Of a stretch of DNA of 13,259 bases, positions 1 through 8,477 are shown piece after piece. The DNA is from Haplosporangium gracile (Eukaryota; Mortierellomycota; Mortierellomycetes; Mortierellales; Mortierellaceae). The notes under the pieces are model-generated. The model saw only the letters and a list, made by a program, of their open reading frames with translations, searched no databases and was not told the DNA's origin. Where the stretch lies: NCBI GenBank assembly GCA_015499985.1, contig JAAAUF010000517.1, positions 3,487 through 16,745 of the forward strand, written 5' to 3'. The stretch's first letter is position 1, and each line of letters opens with the position of its first letter. The position numbers and the translations under genes are program-made.

Positions 1-20
1 AAAAAAAAATCAACCCGCGA

Positions 21-73
21 ATGGAAAAAGAAGCGATGACGCCATGGAAAAAGAAGCGACGACGCCATGGAAA
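21..73. repeat. 23-bp tandem repeat, 2.3 copies
   Basis: Two adjacent 23-bp units start with ATGGAAAAAGAAGCG and end with GACGCC (21-43 and 44-66), differing at one position (GATGACGCC versus GACGACGCC). A third truncated unit follows at 67-73. The unit junctions create CCATGG. The length is not a multiple of three and no coding context is evident, so this looks like a minisatellite-type duplication. It sits near the window edge, so further copies could lie outside. Confidence 0.8.
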
Positions 74-603
74 GGGAACCAACACGCACACGAGAGGGAA
101 CCACCACTAAAAGAAAGGAACAAATAGCATAAGAAGGGAACCGCGACACAAGGGGAAAGAGAATCAGTAAAAATTACAAAAAAAGGAAGCAATAGCAAGA
201 ACGAAGAAGACCCTTTCGGAAGAATCGGCTGTCGTTTGACAGTCTCCTCAACAAACAGTATCTGCGCTCGAACTCGCTTGAAAGAAAGAAGGAAGTGAGT
301 TTGTTTGAAAGAGGAAAAGGTGATTGTGAAGAGAAGAAGGAATTGGACTTGAATGAGGAGCAAAGGGTTAAAGGGTAAAGAAAAAAAATATTAAAACGCC
401 ACCGTTTTTCTAATTGAATATACAACTGAAAGATATCATGCTTGCACTGGCTGCGCGCGGAACAGATGTAAAAAAAAAAGCAGAAAGGCACTGCCTGCAA
501 CGTTGTGAGAAAATTCAAAGTAGAAAAGAGAAAAAGTCAAGAGGATGACCTTGTTCTTTTCCTTCAAAATGCTCTGTCGGTCTCGCTTGAATATCAACAC
601 ACT

Positions 604-648
604 CTGATATTAGTGCTATTTTGGAACAAAGACACTAATTGATATCAG
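604..648. repeat. Imperfect inverted repeat
   Basis: CTGATATTAGTG at 604-615 is the inverse of CACTAATTGATATCAG at 633-648, apart from a 4-base insertion in the right arm. The 17-base spacer would be the loop. An outer pair, CTCTGTC near 572-578 and GACAGAG at 648-654, extends the symmetry. It lies in the PBS2 3' flank; no transposase or other mobile-element gene is visible beside it. Confidence 0.55.
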
Positions 649-863
649 ACAGAGAAAAAACTCTTCTTGAACCCATTATATCCTACAATAATAACAATGA
701 ACGAGGATGTTACTTTGACTTTTTTTTTTGAAGTTATTTTATCTAAGGTGATAAGGCTAGGTAGGCTTGCATTGTTCCGGCACACGTATCCACTGGGACA
801 AAATAGTAGACGGCACTGTGCGTTCATCTTCCAACCCTGACCCATGCCTCTCCACTCCAGGTT

Positions 864-3800
864 CTATGACGATGGGGGCACTCCTCCCTTCTTCTTCTCC
901 TCCTCCTCGCGTGCGAACCTTGCCTCCATGGCCTTCACTGCCCATCCCTTCATATCAACCTCTGTATCCAGGTATTTCGTCAAGAATGCATGCTCCTATC
1001 AAGTTCATGAAGATTACGGCGAGAAGGTATTAACATCATTATTTTCATAATGCCATGAGGTACAGTCGATTACTCATGTATATCACAGAGATAAAAACGA
1101 ACCAAAAGGGCTGCATATGTGGGACGCTCCTTGGCATCCTTGAGTAAGCACAGGGCGACAAAGGAACGAGCGTCCTCAGAGTAGCTGTCGGGGAGAGCAG
1201 GGGGCGGGTTGCCGACAATGGCGCTGAGCTGCGCAAAGACACTGTTATATTTCTCGGGTGGATATGGGTATGAGCCCTCAGCAGTCTCCAGAATCGACAA
1301 GCCCAACGACCAAACGTCCGACTGAACCGTGTATGTCTGTCCTTGCGAAATGCGCTCAGGCTAACCACATATGAGATGGATGGATCGAATTATTAGCAAT
1401 GTGGAAAAAATGGTGGCAAATGGTGGCAAATAAATAAATCGAAATAGCTAGTGTCCAGTCCGGTTAATAACACTTACAGCCATGTAGCTCTGGCAACCGA
1501 TGTGGGTCTTTGCCATGGATTGAACAAGCTGTCCAGAGACTCCAAAGTCGCAAAGTTTAACCTGTCCTTGTGAGTTCACCAAGACATTCGTAGGCTTGAC
1601 ATCTATTATGGGATCAGATCCAAAACGAAAGAATGTGTGGTGGTACGACATTGTGAATACTCTTGCCCAGCATGACGCCTCATCGGACTTTACAATATGA
1701 TTAAAGAAGAAAAAAACGCCATCGTCGTACCTCGGTGAATGATGGCGAGCTCATCTTTAAGGAACTTGAGGCCCCTGACCATCTAAAAAACGAAGAGAAG
1801 GAGCAAAGTGTAAATTGATCAGGCGCGAGCTCACAATGGTCGGGGTACATCCTCTGTTCTTCAGTTGTCGATTTTTGTCAGTGCGAAAGCTACGTCTGTT
1901 CTTCCAAGCTGTGTGTGAATCGTACCGAAAGGGTGACGTTTGAAAGAATGTCCTCTGGAACACCAATCTGGTACAGCTTGTCGAGCGATCCAGCGTCCAT
2001 GTATTCCATGCAGTAGTAAACACAGGTTTCGATAAAAAAGGCGCCATAAAAGTCCACAATGTAGGGGCTCTGCGACTTGTGGAGGACATCCAGCTCCATC
2101 AAGATCGAGTTGAGTTTGCTCTGATCCAGTTCCAGGCGAGTTTCCTAGAGGTAAATTGATAAATTTAATTAAATAAAGTAGATTAGTACCACCCTTTGGT
2201 TTGAACCCAACTCCTTTCCATTTTTCACGAAAACAACAAAAACGCAATTGTAATTGCACACGAGCAAAAAAGAGAAAAGAAACACACACAAAAATAACAA
2301 TAATAGCAACAAGAGCAACAGCAACAACAACAACTGTAACAAAAAAAAAACAAAAAAAAAAACGAAGGGTGGCGAAGGGACTGTAACATATTTCGAACAT
2401 TAATTCGTCTGCCATATCAAGCCTAGTCCCCAGTCGAATATTGCAATTTTTTTTTTAAAAATTATTGAGAGCAAAACAGACACACGTTCGACTCTTTGTG
2501 CGGTGTTCTGATACACAATTCCATCATAGATCCAATTCTCAATTGCCTCCGAGAGAAAGAAGAGAGAGCGCCGCGTCAGGACCCTGTGAGTCCGTCCATG
2601 ACAAGTCGATGATGATACTCCATACCCCCTTCGACTTCGATTTGATCTCCCGAAGGCAGTCAGGGGAAACGGGGAAATGGAAGAGGCAAAATAATTTTTC
2701 TTACTGTCGACTTGCAACAGTCCCAGATCGAAAAAAAATGTCAACGGAGGAATGACAGTCATGAATGGAGTACGCGGACAAAAAAACGAAGGAGGAGTGC
2801 GATTGCGACAAAATGAGGGGAAATGGGTGGGGACAAGAAGATGGAGACGAGTGTATAGTTGATAGATAGAGATGCAAAGCGCAAATCAACACCACGACAA
2901 TCACAATGCGTATCAGCAAAGAAAAAGAAGGGAAGAAACCCCTGCAGCGGCTTGCGTGGCAGTTCAGTTTGCGCGCGCGCCTCCCATTTCAAGTGTAAGA
3001 GTCAGAGCATGTTCGGTCGAAGGGCAAGAAAGAAAAAAAGGAAGGGGAAGAAAGAAGGGAGACAGAACAGGCACAGGATGACTGGCGATTGGTCCAACTC
3101 GATTTTTTTTTTTTACCCTTTTGTCTTGTGCTCAACTTGAGTGTGCATTGAATGACGAAAAGGCGAAAAAGCACAACACAACAGTACAGCCAGCGCACAC
3201 ACACAGACACATACACAGTGACACACACATACGCACATAGACACCGACATACACACACCATCGCTATCCACCACACCCAAATGTCACTGCCATTGAAATA
3301 TAACGAAGAAGAGGAAGGGGGGCGGAAAGAAAGATAATAATAAAAGGGCCAAATTGTGGAAAGTCGACAACAAGGCTGAGGGAAGGCGGGAGAGAAAAGA
3401 GGAGGAGTAATGATTACCTTCATAGCCATGATGACATTGGTGGGTTTATGATAGACCTTCTGCACAGTACCATACTGTCCTTTGCCGAGCTCCTCGAGCA
3501 ACTTAAGCTCTTCCATGTTGATCTTGAAGCTGTTTCCATTGCTAAAGTCGACGCCGTCAGAATGCAGAATCGCCTTTCCGTTGAAGTTGAGTTTTCCAGA
3601 AGGATCACTGTTGCCAGAACCATGAACGATCCGCCGTGTTTCGAAAGTGGTGCGTAATGGGGCAAATAAGTAAAAAAAAGTAGAATGAAAGAAAAATAAA
3701 TACGTCAATTTTTTTTACGCCGTTGTTGATTGATCATAGTGATCCAGATCAGTTGTTTGCATCAATCTCCTCGTCCTTCCCCTGTAACAGGGGAGAGGGT

Positions 3801-4054
3801 GTGTACCAATGACGACAGAGGAAGACAGAGAGAATGAGAAGAGAAAAGCAAGGTGGTGTTGTTGCTGTTACTGCAGTCTGCCATCAAACCACACAGCATA
3901 TAAAAATAAGTTGAACTTACACGAAGCGAGAAAAGTTGGAGAAGGGGGTCTCTGGCTTTGGGGCAGGGGCGCCTCCAGTCATTTGTGAGAGGGTCATGCG
4001 AGGAGGGGCGCGACGCGCAGGCTGGGGGGCAGTGCCGCGAGGGATGTTGTTCAT
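864..4054 (-). CDS. PBS2: PBS2-type MAP kinase kinase of the HOG stress pathway
   Basis: Dual-specificity kinase expected to phosphorylate the Hog1/p38-type MAPK in osmotic and general stress signalling. Minus-strand exons: 4054-3921, 3607-3418, 2144-1926, 1782-1731, 1602-1478, 1360-1103, 995-864; joined length 369 aa. Visible landmarks: glycine loop GKGQYGTV (86-93), AMK with ATP-binding Lys108, HRDVKPTN with catalytic Asp199, DFG at 217-219, T-loop [17 protein letters not shown] with phospho-acceptors Ser227 and Thr231, then [12 protein letters not shown] and [10 protein letters not shown]. The [16 protein letters not shown] T-loop and the [12 protein letters not shown] and YPYPPE blocks are typical of Pbs2/Wis1 rather than Mkk1/Ste7. 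The N-terminus has a D-site-like RRAPPRMTL (14-22) that could dock the MAPK. Oddities: only about 75 residues precede the kinase domain, whereas yeast Pbs2 and Wis1 have several hundred; ETRLEL replaces the usual E(I/V)RLEL after Lys108. The ATG at 4052-4054 was chosen because the protein is proline/basic from there; an in-frame ATG at 4159 is the alternative. Confidence 0.92.
1411..1431. promoter_or_regulatory. Doubled GGTGGCAAA (PACE-like) motif in PBS2 intron 5
   Basis: The 10-base unit TGGTGGCAAA occurs twice in direct tandem. GGTGGCAAA is the exact proteasome-associated control element bound by Rpn4 in ascomycete yeasts. Here it lies in an intron of a kinase gene, not a proteasome promoter, and it may simply be a local duplication. 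None is seen in the RAD23 promoter. Confidence 0.3.
2971..2980. repeat. GC alternating run, (GC)5
   Basis: Ten bases of perfect alternating GCGCGCGCGC within PBS2 intron 2. Alternating purine-pyrimidine of this kind can flip to Z-DNA; only the sequence is seen here. Confidence 0.85.
3191..3260. repeat. Imperfect CA microsatellite
   Basis: About 70 bases dominated by CA dinucleotides (ACACACACAGACACATACACAG and similar) inside PBS2 intron 2, read as GT-rich on the transcribed minus strand. The array is interrupted by GA, TA and CG steps, so it is an old, degenerate microsatellite. Confidence 0.85.
3779..3793. repeat. Perfect 15-base palindrome in PBS2 intron 1
   Basis: CCCCTGTAACAGGGG is two 7-base arms around a single central A. 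It lies in intron 1 (3608-3920). On the minus strand its right side reads TTACAG|GGG, a possible cryptic splice acceptor, but the frame beyond it closes within about 22 codons, so I keep it intronic. Confidence 0.6.
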
Positions 4055-4625
4055 AGCTGGTGGTTGTTGGTATTGGTGTAAGAGGGTGAACGAGGCCGAG
4101 GGTAAATGTAGTGTGGTGATGGGTGGTAGTGAAGCAAGAATGGAGGGAGGGTATAGCAAAAGTGCAGGGGGGCTGAAGTGAGTGGGTGGAGGGAGGAGGA
4201 TAAGAGGTGAAAGTGGAAAAGAAAAAGAAAATTGAAAACAGAGAAAGGGGAAAAAGAAACAAGCAAAAAAAGAAGGTTCGCTTCTATTCGACCGACTAAC
4301 TGACTGGCAGTCCGTCTGTCAGGGCATGGATCATAATCAACCATGTGGCTTTTCTTTCTTTTTCTTTTCTTCTTTTTGACCTGATCTTTACTCCATAGAG
4401 TCCTGTATAGTACAGTACACACATCTCAGAAGAAAAGAACAGTCTTCTCTACCTCGAAAAATACAAAACCGGGTCCCTTCAAAAGATCCCCGCCCTTATG
4501 ATCATTATTATCATCATCACTAAACAGCAAAGGGCTGCCACGCCGGCTTCATCGTCGTCATGGACACTGTGTTCAGGTCATCATGGCCAATAATTTTATT
4601 GGAGCAAGGCGCTGACATTTCGTCC
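4055..4625 (-). promoter_or_regulatory. PBS2 promoter and 5' leader; API5 3' end
   Basis: PBS2 and API5 are tandem on the minus strand with 571 bases between the API5 stop and the PBS2 start. The PBS2-proximal half is strongly pyrimidine-rich on the coding strand (CT and CAC tracts), common for fungal core promoters and leaders. No clear TATA box was found. The API5-proximal end carries the polyadenylation signal listed separately. Two AGGGG (STRE-like) cores occur at 4166-4170 and 4246-4250 but within purine-rich DNA where they are expected by chance. Confidence 0.55.
4587..4602 (-). terminator. API5 polyadenylation signal inside a perfect inverted repeat
   Basis: On the minus strand an exact AATAAA (4595-4600) begins about 26 bases after the API5 stop codon. 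It sits inside CCAATAATTTTATTGG (plus-strand reading), a perfect 7-base inverted repeat with a 2-base centre. The distance is short for a 3' UTR but reasonable for a fungal gene. Confidence 0.5.
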
Positions 4626-7600
4626 TTAGCGCGGCTGCAAAAAGTTGATCCTGTTGCTATCCCGACGTCCGTTTCTCGACCCTCCTGCACCGCTGGCCCC
4701 GTTGCCAAAGTCATACGTACTCTTCTTTCCCTGCTGCTGTAATCCATGAACAACTCGAGGTGATGATTTGGGAGATACCTTGGGAGATCTCTTCGGCGAC
4801 GACTGCCCGCGTTGCTTCAAAGTCTGCGGTGGCTGCTTCGGCAGTTGATGTTTTTGAACTGGTTGCTGCTTCAAAAGTTGTTGCTTCTGCTTCTGTTGTG
4901 CCTGTGCCTGTGCGTGTATCAGTGCCTGTCCCTGAAGTGCCTGTCCCTGAGCTTGCTGTTGAGACTGCGGTTGCTTCGCTCCCTTCAGACGTTGACTACC
5001 AGGACTGCTGTTCCCAGCCAGCAAACCACCCACACCAGACCCTTGTGGGCGAGTAATCTTGGCCCTCTTTTGCTTGCTATTCGTTTCCGGCTCGGCTTTC
5101 CGCTTGTTCAATGCGCCTTGCTGTTGTTGCTGTTGCGACGTAGAAGCCCGCTGAAGTTGTGGTATAGGTTTTGCTCCGGACTGGGTATCAGGTTGCATTG
5201 CTGGCTTGGCGCTTGATTTTGTTGGATTGGCGGCTGGTCTGACAACACTAAGAGGACTTGCAGTGACAAGCTTCAACGTTGCTGTCGACTTTGGAATAAT
5301 TGATTGGGTTGGTTCAGCTGCTGGCTTCCACGATGGGTGGAGGACATGCTTGGTCCATAACGTCTTGGGCTTCAAGAACTCCTAATCAGTCGAAATGAAC
5401 ACAAGGGTAAGCACACATCCTAATTTCGCAAGTGAAAAAAAAAGGGTAGCTCAAAGACAAAAGGGTTATTCACTTGCCTTGACAAGGGTATGAATGTTGT
5501 TGTGGATAGTCTGCGTTCTTGTGAGCGTCTTGATCGTTGCAGCTTGTTTGGCATCTTGCGGTATCTTTGCAGACGCTGTTTTGATGGCCTGTTTTATGCT
5601 TGAGAGTTGAATCTGTGTAAAGTTGTACAGGTTCCTAAATCTAATACAAATAGTGTAGCAAATGCAAGAGTGTCAGAATCAAACATTTTTTGTTTCACGC
5701 GTGTTCATATTCGACTGACTAGACGTTACAAGCGTCAGTTTACCTTGCGACAAGGTCGTCTCTTTCGAGCAGATCAGGATCCTTGAAAACAAAAACAAAA
5801 ATCCAAAAAGACAGCCATAGGCGATGACCGAATACGGTTAGTTCGCTGCATGAATACGTCATTGTTATTAGATTTCATAGAGTTACACAACAGGGACATG
5901 AGGCCTTTCACTTACCTTAGTGAAAAGGTTGAGGGCAAGGACCAAGCATTCGACTTGTGCAAACTCGACAGGGGTAGTGCTGTCTTGCTGAGCAGGAACA
6001 GTCATCTAGGGACAGAAAGGGATAAGCTTAGCACCATTATGCAATTGACTTTTTGTCCACTACGTCATGTGGTCAGGCGCAAAGCCACACCTGCATACAT
6101 ACCACAAGAAGGTCGCCCAAAAGTCCGCCCGCCTGTTTCAGCACTGATGGCAAAGGATGTCCTGTAGTGATGCTGTCGGTGTAAAGTCGCAACAGGTGTG
6201 CCCTCTGCTTGTCCGTCAATTGCTCAAATTCGCTGCGAGGGAGAATGTGAATAGCAAAGAACTTCAGAAGCGCGTCCGCCGAGATATTACGCTGGAAGAA
6301 AAGCAGACATGAGTAAGTACACCGTAGAAACGTAAGACCCCAACCTCATATAAGAATACATTATGCAGTCCAATCAAATGAGACATACCTGGAAAAGAGG
6401 CATTGAGAGTTTTCCTGCCACGAGAACCCGTTTGATCGAATCCGGATTGTGAATCTATTTCGAATAGTCAAGAATCTGTAAGTACAATGTTTATCTACAG
6501 TTCCACGAACACCTTTGAGCGAAAGGTCCAGGAAAGGAATTGCTTACATTCCATGGCACTTCAGATGTAATGTGCGCCACATATATATGTGAAAGTCCTG
6601 TCAGGTCCTCCAGGTTTCCGGTTTTGTAAAGTGTTGTCTGCATAATGATCTTTGCGAAAACTTCCAGTTCGTTGTCCGAGACGGAACCCATAGCCTATGC
6701 GAAAGGAGGATATGGAGAAACGAGAAATGGGAATTAGCAAAAGCTCGGTGCTTTCTTTCCTTCAAGTGTATGCAGTAATAGGAGGCGAGACATACCTTCC
6801 GCATCTCATCAACGAAGAATAGCTCGATCTCTGGGTCCGACACAAGTCCTGTCCTGAACGCTGTGGCGACTTGGTTGGTGATAAAGGTCATAGTCTTATC
6901 CCGTAGCTCGACTCCTTTGATCCCTTGCGTAAAAAGCACAGCCAGTACCTCTAGAGCGATTCACGGAACACTATTTCATTAGTTTGGAGGAAGCTAATAA
7001 ATTCTGCATACACACAAACAATTTTAATAAAAAGACGCGATTTGAAGGACTCACCTCGTGGTCTCTGTACCAGCAGCGTCTGTAATGCTTCCTGAACAAT
7101 CACTAAGTCTTCATCGTCTAGTAGGTTAATACAAAAAAGTCAAGTGTTAGGCTACATCCAGAGAGAATCGATCGCGTAGTATAAGTTATGATGTCCGGGA
7201 TGGCCCTTTTGCCTTACCAAGTTGAAGGAGTTGGCATAGGACATCAGCTATCTTGATCGTGTGTTGTGGTCCATCCCTGCAGAGTGATGGGAGACTCTTG
7301 ATCGCTGTTTGTCGAACCTATATTGTCCGAGATTGAGTCAAAGAAGGTTGCTGTATGAGCTCTCTGATATGCACATTGATTGTACGTGGTGTTTTGGTGT
7401 GTGTATTGATATCCCGAGTAAGTAGTTACCACGGGCAACAAGTCTTCGCAGAGGTCAAACACTCCGTCAATAGCCCTTGAGTGAAGGTCAGGAAAGTGTT
7501 TGAAGAAGACCGGGATAAATCTGGGTCGAAATAAATACGGATTGAATATCCTGGTTAGCGAGAAGTCTTCCTTGACTTGAGTCCATAGTACGAGTAAGGC

Positions 7601-7896
7601 GATTTCCATCCTTTGCGTTTATCTAAACAAGTCCATACTGTGCTGCAAGCCTCTTTGTGCTCTCAGTTCCTTGTGCACCCGCAATGATCTGGGAGTATGC
7701 CTTCATGTGCTATAAGCGAAAGAGTAGAGTATAGACATGGTCAATAATTGCTCTGAACAAAGTAATCTTGACAAACTACGTATCCGCATATGTTGCAAGG
7801 TGGACCAAGAGTCTGCCTTCCAAGTACCTGAGGTGCGTTTTCTCCGGCGTCCGTGATTTCATTGTATGCGTTGTAGATTGCGTCGAGTTCAGCCAT
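4626..7896 (-). CDS. API5: API5 (apoptosis inhibitor 5 / AAC-11) family protein
   Basis: Helical-repeat nuclear protein; animal API5 blocks apoptosis and binds Acinus and FGF2, while the fungal role is unknown to me. Exons on the minus strand: 7896-7828, 7709-7639, 7520-7430, 7317-7218, 7117-7055, 6950-6796, 6694-6548, 6454-6389, 6291-6103, 6005-5916, 5781-5744, 5640-5478 (or from 5634), 5381-4626. Product 665 (or 663) aa versus about 524 in human. Family signatures: KRLAAQFIPVFFKHFPDL and DLCED near the N-terminus (HEAT/ARM-like helices), VECLVLAL in the middle, HNNIHTLVKEF and HPSWKP before the tail. The last exon encodes a long disordered tail: Q6 run, a bipartite nuclear-signal pattern NKRKAEPETNSKQKRAK at about 507-522, a Q/A-rich stretch, repeated SPK/SPR motifs, and a G/R/N-rich end. 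Intron 12 uses a GC donor. It is head-to-head with RAD23. Confidence 0.92.
4880..4999 (-). repeat. Q/A-rich coding repeat in the API5 tail
   Basis: The plus strand shows repeated CTG/TTG, GCC and TGT triplets; on the coding strand this encodes a run of Q, QA and QK pairs. A 15-base unit encoding QGQAL is present twice in tandem (coding strand CAGGGACAGGCACTT/G). The codons vary (CAG and CAA mixed), pointing to selection for composition or an old repeat rather than a fresh CAG expansion. Confidence 0.7.
5382..5477 (-). other. GC-AG intron (API5 intron 12)
   Basis: The donor reads AAG|GCAAGT and the acceptor GATTAG|GAG, giving a 96-base intron in phase 0. Reading through would give K-A-S-E-stop. 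The nearest GT donor, six bases upstream (CTT|GTCAAG), would drop Val-Lys from HTLVKEF, whereas those residues align with the NVLIKDLF block of animal API5. AG|GCAAGT is the classical strong context for non-canonical GC donors. Confidence 0.8.
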
Positions 7897-8153
7897 TTTG
7901 TCGATTGTGGCAAGCAATAAGGAATGAGTAATTAGGCAGACTAGAATAAGAAAGATATAAAAAAGTCAGTGGCGTTGCTCGGCAAGAAGAGAGGGACGAG
8001 TATGAGTGCATGCGAGGTTTGTCATTGTTGAGTAGTGTCGTAGTGCCATTGTTGGTTTTACCTTTTTGAAGGGGAATGTCGACGCAGACTAGGGGAATGA
8101 GGAAGGGGTGATGGGAAAGACAAAGGGGCGCGGGTTGTTGAACGATCCAACAA

Positions 8154-8174
8154 CAGACAGACAGACAGACAGAC
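8154..8174. repeat. (CAGA)5 microsatellite
   Basis: A perfect run of five CAGA tetranucleotides plus one base in the divergent promoter. Confidence 0.9.
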
Positions 8175-8283
8175 GAGAACAAGAGAGACAAACGAGACAA
8201 AAGAAGAAAAAGAATGTGCCCTGCTGTCCCCTTTTTTTTCTTTTTTCGGTCGAATTTGTGACTTGCACAAGAATCATCCACGA

Positions 8284-8291
8284 CCACGTCA
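8284..8291. promoter_or_regulatory. Candidate bZIP/UPRE-like site
   Basis: CCACGTCA reads TGACGTGG on the minus strand, matching the ACGT-core consensus of bZIP factors and the animal ER-stress element TGACGTG(G/A). It lies 187 bases before the RAD23 ATG. A single 8-base match can occur by chance; function is inference. Confidence 0.25.
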
Positions 8292-8477
8292 GCAAAGAAA
8301 AAAAAGAAAACGCCTGCGACGCCTTCTTTTTTACTTTTTATCCACACACACACTTCATTGTTAAACACTTTTATTTTTTCTCTGAAATACGATAACAACA
8401 ACAACCCTTACATCGAAACCAACACCGACACTCAGGAATACTCAACTACCATATAACAACAACAAGAAACATATACA

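Larger units (their letters stand above)
1..863. other. 3' flank of PBS2, no supported gene
   Basis: This stretch lies beyond the PBS2 stop codon. It is A/G-rich on the plus strand with several homopolymer runs. Open frames here read as low-complexity F/S/L-rich strings on the minus strand and show no recognisable domain, so I do not call a gene. The right part (about 700-863) should hold the PBS2 3' untranslated region; an A-rich stretch on the minus strand around 731-745 (GATAAAATAA) could serve for polyadenylation, but there is no exact AATAAA. Two small repeats are listed separately. Confidence 0.6.
2145..3417 (-). other. Unusually long intron 2 of PBS2
   Basis: The donor AAG|GTAATC and acceptor CTCTAG|GAAAC bracket a 1,273-base intron placed between the codon for the ATP-binding lysine and the next glutamate. 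Every other intron fully in this window is between 93 and 334 bases. It holds homopurine tracts, a CA-rich tract (3191-3260), a GCGCGCGCGC run (2971-2980) and, on the minus strand, a CCAAT box in GGACCAATCG. Frames inside it (for example 2400-2762 minus) have no recognised domain. No transposon ends or nested gene are visible. Confidence 0.8.
7897..8477. promoter_or_regulatory. Divergent API5-RAD23 promoter
   Basis: The API5 and RAD23 start codons are 581 bases apart and point away from each other. The region holds a (CAGA)n repeat (8154-8174), oligo-T and oligo-A tracts around 8230-8330, and CCACGTCA at 8284-8291 (TGACGTGG on the minus strand). About 90 bases before the RAD23 ATG the sequence becomes A/C-rich with CAACAA repeats and almost no G, typical of an unstructured 5' leader of a well-translated gene; the start context is ACAATGC. 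No TATA box is certain. Confidence 0.65.

Noticed and set aside
10..518. Two overlapping minus-strand frames rich in F, S and L
   Set aside because: Composition reflects purine-rich DNA on the plus strand; no domain and no conserved start.
2485..2494. CGTTCGACTC, resembling a tRNA B box
   Set aside because: No A box, acceptor stem or cloverleaf can be built around it.
2400..2762. Minus-strand open frame with a protein-like end ([20 protein letters not shown])
   Set aside because: It lies wholly inside PBS2 intron 2, matches no family I know, is preceded by low-complexity sequence and has no supporting splice partners.
4166..4250. AGGGG cores as stress-response elements for PBS2
   Set aside because: They sit in G/A-rich DNA where such 5-mers are expected by chance.
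5850..6167. Plus-strand frame of 105 codons
   Set aside because: It is antisense to API5 exons 9 and 10, whose coding frame and splice borders are clear.
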